Below are positions 58,836 through 64,000 of a stretch of DNA of 64,000 nucleotides, in pieces. The stretch is from Pleurostoma richardsiae (lineage: Eukaryota; Ascomycota; Sordariomycetes; Calosphaeriales; Pleurostomataceae): NCBI GenBank assembly GCA_030052745.1, contig JANBVO010000004.1, positions 806,001 through 870,000 on the forward strand. The letters are read 5' to 3'. A program made the position numbers and the translations under genes. Each line of letters opens with the position of its first letter. Position 1 is the stretch's first letter. The notes under the pieces were generated by a model, which ran no database searches, was not told the origin of the DNA, and was given only the letters and a program-made list of their open reading frames with translations.

Positions 58836-61800
58836 ATGAACGACAACAACAGCCAGCAAGCCAGCCCGGCCAAGGGTTTCCGCCGTGGCAGAGGCCGTGG
58901 TGCAGCCAGAGCCGTTGTCGCAAGAACCGCTATCAAGAAACCCACCAATGGCCGGCGTGGCCGTCAGAAGGTCTTTGAGAACAACAAGGCTCATGCGGCC
59001 CATGAGCAGCAGCGCGAGCTGAAGGCCGCCTACAGCGCCCTCGCCAATGCCATCAGGCCTGCGCTTGAAGAGCTTGCAGATCGCAACGTAGATCTTCTCA
59101 GAGACCAGACGGATGCCCACCAGGAAGTAGACGAGTACAAGGAAATCAAAGATTTCCTCGACCGCCGACTGGATGACGCCGTGTCCGCCGCCCAGGTCCG
59201 CCGGAACACTGAAATGGCACTTCTCAACCATGAGAATGATGCCTGGAAGAAGTATTTTGAGGAGTTTTACAAGGTAATACCCTTTGCCATCGTAATTGCG
59301 CGGATCTTTCCTAATCATACTCTCGCTTTCTCAGGCACGCTGGGATGAGATGACGGAAGAGTACTATGATGCACAGCTCAAAAGACTCGACATCCTTGAG
59401 GATCTCTACAACAACCGTGAGCCTGTTGATGTAAGTCATTTCTCCCATCGTCATTGATGTGGCCTGATACTGACAGAGGTCTAGAAAACCGATGATAGCT
59501 ACGACTATCGCCCCATCACGAAGGAGCAGATTGCCAACAACGGAATCTATGTCGTATATCGTAATGACGGCGTTCACGTTCCGTATCCAGATGTCCTTGC
59601 AGCCGAGGAGTCCAGAAGGACAAAGATCATAAGAACTCCTATCAAGCGGAAAGCCGGTGAGCAAACTGAGGGCTTACCTCTAGCCAAGAAGACCACGAAC
59701 GCTCTCACCGGTGGAACTTCACTTAACGCGCCGCGCCACACTGGCGGCCTCCTCTCAGCAGTTCCTCCTCCGGAGGACCCGGCAAGTCCCGAGTCAAAGG
59801 CTCCGTCACCATCGCCTGCCGAAGTTGAAGCCGACTACGCGGAGGGGGAAGCAGCGGACATTGCGGACAACGACTCGCCAGCTGCGGAGCAGAATTTGAT
59901 GCCGCCTCTCCCTAACGGAGCAAGCGAGCCGGATGCCTATGGCGCTCGTCTGGTGAATAAGAGAGCGAGAGCTGGGGATGCTCCAAACAACCGTATCATG
60001 GTTCCTCAACCGTTCCAATGGGAGGATTACGAGATCGGTTTCCGCGACACGACAAATGCAAAGTCAAGAGGAGCCACCAAGGCTAAGCGAGGAAAGTTCG
60101 TTAACCAGCCGAATTCTGGGAGCTTCCACTTCGATCGCATGGTCTACACCTGCGACGCTACTCAGAATAAGGAGGGGGACTTGGACCAGGAAATTGTTCA
60201 AAAGCACCGTCTTCACCCCAAATATGGACTCTTCATGCCAGATTCTCTCAATGTGGCGGAACCGTCCAAGCCATTTGTCTGCGGAAACAAGCCAGTTGTC
60301 TTCCTTGGTCCGGAAGGCGAAGTCTTGCATACCTCGCGGTCCGTCTCTACCAGCAGGGCGGAAGAGCCTCTCAAGAAGCAGTGCCTCGCAGACAATATCC
60401 TAGATTTCGTGAACCAAGAAGATATATCACCTGGTAATGTCCAAGATGACGAAATCATAAGGCTCGTCGATGAACGGGACCAAGCCAAGGAGACACGGCG
60501 CGTCAAGCTCGAGGCAGAGGAGGACAAGGCCGTGGAGGACCACAATCAAGCCGTTGCTCACGATAACTTTCAGGCTATTCTCGACGCCAGTATCGCGGTT
60601 GAGGAGAAGCCGAAAGCACCCAGTCCCAAACCGGCCAAGCAGCGGCGGTCCACAGTATCCAGGCCGTATGATGCCATCCGAGACGTCTTCACTACTACCG
60701 AGCCGGCAGAATCCCCTTCACCGAAACCGGACACATCGCAACTTAACCTGCTCGCCGACACTGCTCTAGACACTCCAGTACCGCAGCCACAGGGTATACG
60801 GGGCTCCGAGGGTGCCTTCGCGAGGCAGTCGATACTCGAGCCTACAAACAATATCGCCGCTCCGCAACTCGTTCTGGACACTGAATCATTCCCCACACGA
60901 GAGCAAGCATCAACTGGAGACCAGCCTCTAGTCCAGTCACTGGCTCCGAGCCATCAAGCAGCATCGCAGCAAGCTGATAGACGGAACACAATCCCCAAAT
61001 TTGACCAACCATCTCACATTGAACCTGGCCGTGGCCAACGTCAACCATCTCTACCGGAACAGCGACCAGCGCATAGGACCGACCGAGATGTGCCGCTTGA
61101 TCCCCAACTTTTTGAATCGCAGACGCCCCAGACGCATCTCTATCCGGAGACGACATCACGCCGGCTGTCAGCTCTGGAGCCGCAAGCTCCCATCGCCGAG
61201 CGTGACGGTACAATAGATCCTCGTCTTTATGAACAGCCGCAACATCAACCTCGGACAAGCAATTCCACGCCAAGCTTCTTCCAGACAGCTCTCAATGCCC
61301 CGCAGCAATATCCAGCCCCCCAACAATTCATGCCTCCTGCACCAGCACCAACAGGTCATTATCCTCCACTCGCTCCTGCACCTCCCCGCGAACATATGCA
61401 GCCTCCTGGGGCGCCTGCCCAGGGTCCAATGACGGCTCCCCTAGACTCAAGTCTGGGGCGGAATCCGTTCGGTAATCCTGAAAACGGTGACGGCCTCCCG
61501 CCTCTGCGTCCCCACGGTCGTGGAAGCCTTGTGCCTCCCACAGGACAGGTCCCAATGGGCCCATCGCATTCAGGCATGTTAGGTCCCAACGGAGGTACAT
61601 ATTTCCCAGTACATCCTCCTCCCTCCTCGCACGAGATGGCCTACTCGAACGGATACTTGGCCCTTGACCAGGGACATATGGCCTCTTTAGACCCGTCCGT
61701 CACCCAGCCAGGGAGCACGCCCGTTCCGAGCCCATATCCACCACCACCGATGATGGGCGGGTACCCGATGTCTCCGCCCTTTCACGGACATGGGCATCCC

Positions 61801-62163
61801 CCACCTCAGCATATCCTGAGCCCGCCGCCACCACCGTCTTCAACCTATGGCGGGGCTCAACCGTCTAGGCGAACCAGCTCTATATCATCATCTAACTCGC
61901 GGTTCCGGAAACTCGAGCCTGCCCCGACCCCACCCCACCGAAGGGGCTGGAACAAGAACTCAACCGAGCTCCGGACAGTGACGTACGAACCAAAAGAGAG
62001 TATCAAGGACTACACCGCCAGCGCCCCGACCCCCAGCCACGGACCCACCCAGATCCGCGGCTGGAACCATACGGCTAGCCGGCGGGCCCGTGAGGCAGCG
62101 GCAGCGGCGGCGGCGGCAGCTGCCAAAGCCGAGGGCTCTCCTGAGCGCGACGAACACAAGTGA
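58836..62163 (+). CDS. Uncharacterised coiled-coil and proline-rich protein, 1070 residues
   Basis: I do not recognise a named family. Exons: 58836-59273, 59335-59430, 59485-62163. The N-terminus is Arg/Gly-rich (GFRRGRGRGAARA) and basic, apt for nucleic-acid binding or nuclear import. Residues about 45-178 form a continuous charged helix likely to be a coiled coil and span all three exons. A globular-looking block follows (about 178-215, with NNGIYVVYRNDGVHVPYPD), then a second conserved-looking block around FQWEDYEIGFRDTTN (about 350-470) including KYGLFMPDSLN. The remainder is Gln/Pro-rich low complexity (about 600-1000), and the end has WNKNSTELRTVTYEPKE, GWNHTASRRAREA, a ten-Ala tract and a charged tail. 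The layout suggests a nuclear scaffold or transcription co-factor; that is inference. The first in-frame ATG is in a good context (CACCATGAA). Confidence 0.75.
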
Positions 62164-63009
62164 TGATGCCCTCCTCTAGGGGATGTTCAAAATTCCACGG
62201 GAAACAAGGCGATAGACGAAAGGTTGAGGTGAAGGAACATACTTAAGAGAGGAGACGAGCAATGTAACTCCGTCTCCGGCGAAAAGCATAGCGTTTGCTT
62301 TTCCCAACACCATCATGTCAGAGTATATACAGACGCACCTTTCCATTTGTCGGAGTTCAGGTTTAGGCCAGAAAAGGGGGCCATTGAGGGACAAGGGCAC
62401 GATGATACCCAGTGCGGAACTCGTTTGCTCTTTCTTGCTTGCAATTTTTTTCCCCCGGAATCAGGACAAAGCGAAGGTATCCGCGCTTCTGGGGCATTTA
62501 CACGGAAAGGAAGACGATCCCGGGAACCAGGGAATGAATGTCGGGCGACAGAGCCCGAAAATTAAGCCTATAAGTTTGCTTGCAATTGATATGCCCTCAG
62601 ACGGAGGGTTGTTTCCCTACATGTGTGCCGGGATGATGCTGCATTTGGCGGGTGACTGTGTTTAGAAGCTTGGAAGGAGAAGACAACACTTTGTGAAATG
62701 TTACATTCGGCGCAGAGATGCTGAGCTAGGTGTCCAGCTGGTGCCAATGAAAACCCGTCTCAATAGTATGTGATACCCGCAGGCAGAAATTCACAGTCTC
62801 ATGGTGCCACCGTCCTTTACTGTACAAATTGACGCCGTGCTTTTAATGCACTCCGGGCATCCCGATTTCCATCACCATCCGGCTAGCGAGCAAGTGTTAT
62901 GTCGAATCCTCCAGCGGCAGTACCGTTACCAATCCCCATGCGATTTACCAACCACCCTATACTCAAACAAGGACAGACGCCCTAAGACTACCCAGGGCCC
63001 CCCATGTCT
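62164..63009. other. Convergent intergenic, coiled-coil gene / aos1
   Basis: 846 bp between two 3' ends; expected to hold both UTRs. No protein or RNA family visible. Confidence 0.55.
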
Positions 63010-64000
63010 CTATGTGGAACCAGAGAGGTCGACCAAGCCAGCCGGATCCATCGGTGGCATGCCGGCCGCCATCATGGCAGCAGCGGGGTCGAGGCCCAGG
63101 GCGCCGTTGCCGAACCCCGCCATGGCCAGTGGCAGGAGCTGCGTGCCGAGGGCGCCCTCGGGGTGCAGCGGGTACATGTTGGCCTCCATGGTGTTCCCGT
63201 CGAAGATGACCATGTTCTGTATGGGCTGCTGCGTCTGCCCCAGCACGTTGATGACGTCCTGCGCCAGCTGGCCGCCGAGGATGGCCGCCACGGGCGCGAC
63301 CTCGGCGCCGATGCTCTGGGAGAAGCCGCGCAGGAACGCCGAGGTCAGGGTCTCGGCGGGCAGGCCGAGCGCGTTATGCTTGAGCTGCGCCCGCTTTGTG
63401 AACTCCTTGAGGTCCTCCATCGTCTTCTGCGGCAGCCGGCCGCGCGCTTGCTGGAACTCCCACAGACCGCGGAGGCACGGCAGAGCGGGTGAGACGGCCC
63501 GGAGGCGCCGCTTGGACTTGCGGTACTCCTCGGGCAGATAGGAGCCATCGCTGGCGAGCAGCCAGGTGCTGTAGAGCTCGCGCTTGGTTACCATCTCGAT
63601 GGTGCGGCCGCCCTCCTTCTTGGTCCTGACGTCGACGACCATGCGCGTCTTGGATTCCAGGCCGACGGCCGTGGCCACGTTGCCCTTGTCCCGCTGGATC
63701 ACGTAGTCGTGCTCAATAAGGTCGGCGAAGATGAAGCCGAACAGGCCGTGCGAGCCGGCCGCGTAGAACGGCCGCCCGTTCAGCCGCGTCGCCGTGTTGA
63801 TGACGTCCAGGGCGTTGGGGTCGAGGTCCGTGGCGATGACGATGTCGAAGCCCGAGAAGTAGCTTGAGCCCTTGGACCGAATGTCGCTCGCGTCGGCGTT
63901 GACCCGGACCCGCGGGTTCAGCTTCTGGATCTGCGGCAGAGCTGCCTCCGCGCGATTCATGCCGAGGTGGCCGTCCGCGGCGGATAGGAAGAACTGCGCG
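63010..64000 (-). CDS. aos1: SUMO-activating enzyme subunit Aos1 (5' end outside window)
   Basis: Small subunit of the heterodimeric SUMO E1, which activates SUMO with Uba2. The frame continues past the right edge, so the adenylation-domain N-terminus with the GxGxxG loop is missing; what is visible is 330 residues. LGMNRAEAALPQIQKLNPRV, IVIATDLDPNALDVINTATR, PFYAAGSHGLFGFIFADLIEHDYVIQ and AEVAPVAAILGGQLAQDVINVL are the conserved ThiF-fold segments; the last is the C-terminal helix that packs on Uba2. After FDGNTMEANMYPLHPEG comes a Gly/Ala/Met/Pro-rich tail of about 40 residues ending DLSGST. The usual Lys in the IGKNRAEAA motif is Met here (LGMNRAEAA), a mild change. No introns are seen in the visible part. 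Confidence 0.92.
   Translation of the reverse strand, partial: AQFFLSAADGHLGMNRAEAALPQIQKLNPRVRVNADASDIRSKGSSYFSGFDIVIATDLDPNALDVINTATRLNGRPFYAAGSHGLFGFIFADLIEHDYVIQRDKGNVATAVGLESKTRMVVDVRTKKEGGRTIEMVTKRELYSTWLLASDGSYLPEEYRKSKRRLRAVSPALPCLRGLWEFQQARGRLPQKTMEDLKEFTKRAQLKHNALGLPAETLTSAFLRGFSQSIGAEVAPVAAILGGQLAQDVINVLGQTQQPIQNMVIFDGNTMEANMYPLHPEGALGTQLLPLAMAGFGNGALGLDPAAAMMAAGMPPMDPAGLVDLSGST

Overview
The window is nuclear DNA of a filamentous ascomycete (Pezizomycotina, most likely Sordariomycetes; the class is inferred from gene content and style, not from a search). The support is short spliceosomal introns (about 45-100 nt, GT..AG, with CTGAC/CTAAC-type branch sites), GC-rich third codon positions, long pyrimidine-rich leaders, and fungal genes such as the RSC/SWI-SNF ATPase, Swc5, Snx41/Atg20, stand-alone capping enzyme, Ycf1-type ABC transporter, Bmt5 and a YDR124W-like protein. 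I see no rRNA, tRNA, CRISPR array, viral element or intact transposon.

Layout, left to right. 1-3920 (+): 3' part of a Yta7/ATAD2 AAA-bromodomain ATPase. 4486-7241: a divergent pair, an HSDL2-like short-chain dehydrogenase (-) and a kappa-class glutathione transferase (+); both end in the peroxisomal signal SKL. 7401-11296: divergent Swc5 (-) and sorting nexin Snx41/Atg20 (+). 12035-13358 (+): mRNA guanylyltransferase. 14344-15744 (-): Ser/Thr-rich membrane protein of unknown role. 17801-22252 (-): RSC/SWI-SNF-type Snf2 ATPase. 23402-25144 (-): WDR70-like WD40 protein. 26026-26158 (-): the 25-residue ribosomal protein eL41, split by an intron. 26884-28202 (-): D-galactonate dehydratase, with a decayed partial tandem copy just downstream (about 26600-26854). 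29015-30045 (-): PhyH-type dioxygenase. 31125-31980 (+): cleavage factor Im 25 kDa subunit, followed in the same frame, after its stop, by an open frame coding two C2H2 zinc fingers (31981-32250). 32315-33090 (-): YjbQ/UPF0047 protein. 34362-39909 (+): Ycf1-like vacuolar ABC transporter with a 537-nt intron inside its second ATPase domain. 39910-50499: 10.6 kb with no gene I can support, pyrimidine-rich in its last 3 kb. 50500-52575 (+): YDR124W-like (DUF2841) protein. 56465-57319 (-): Bmt5 rRNA methyltransferase. 58836-62163 (+): large uncharacterised coiled-coil/proline-rich protein. 63010-64000 (-): SUMO E1 subunit Aos1, cut by the right edge.

Most genes are housekeeping functions in chromatin, RNA processing, translation and protein modification, in the mixed-strand order usual for fungi. 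Two groups look functionally linked: the peroxisomal pair at 4.5-7.2 kb, which shares one 510-bp promoter, and the galactonate dehydratase/PhyH oxygenase pair at 26.9-30.0 kb. The best candidates for something not yet described are the post-stop zinc-finger frame, the peroxisomal pair, the decayed dehydratase copy with a transition-heavy mutation pattern, the two stop-free 3n introns in the remodeler gene, and the 10.6-kb gene-free block. Coordinates of spliced genes are outer limits; exons are given in the text and were placed by eye from splice motifs, frame and family similarity.
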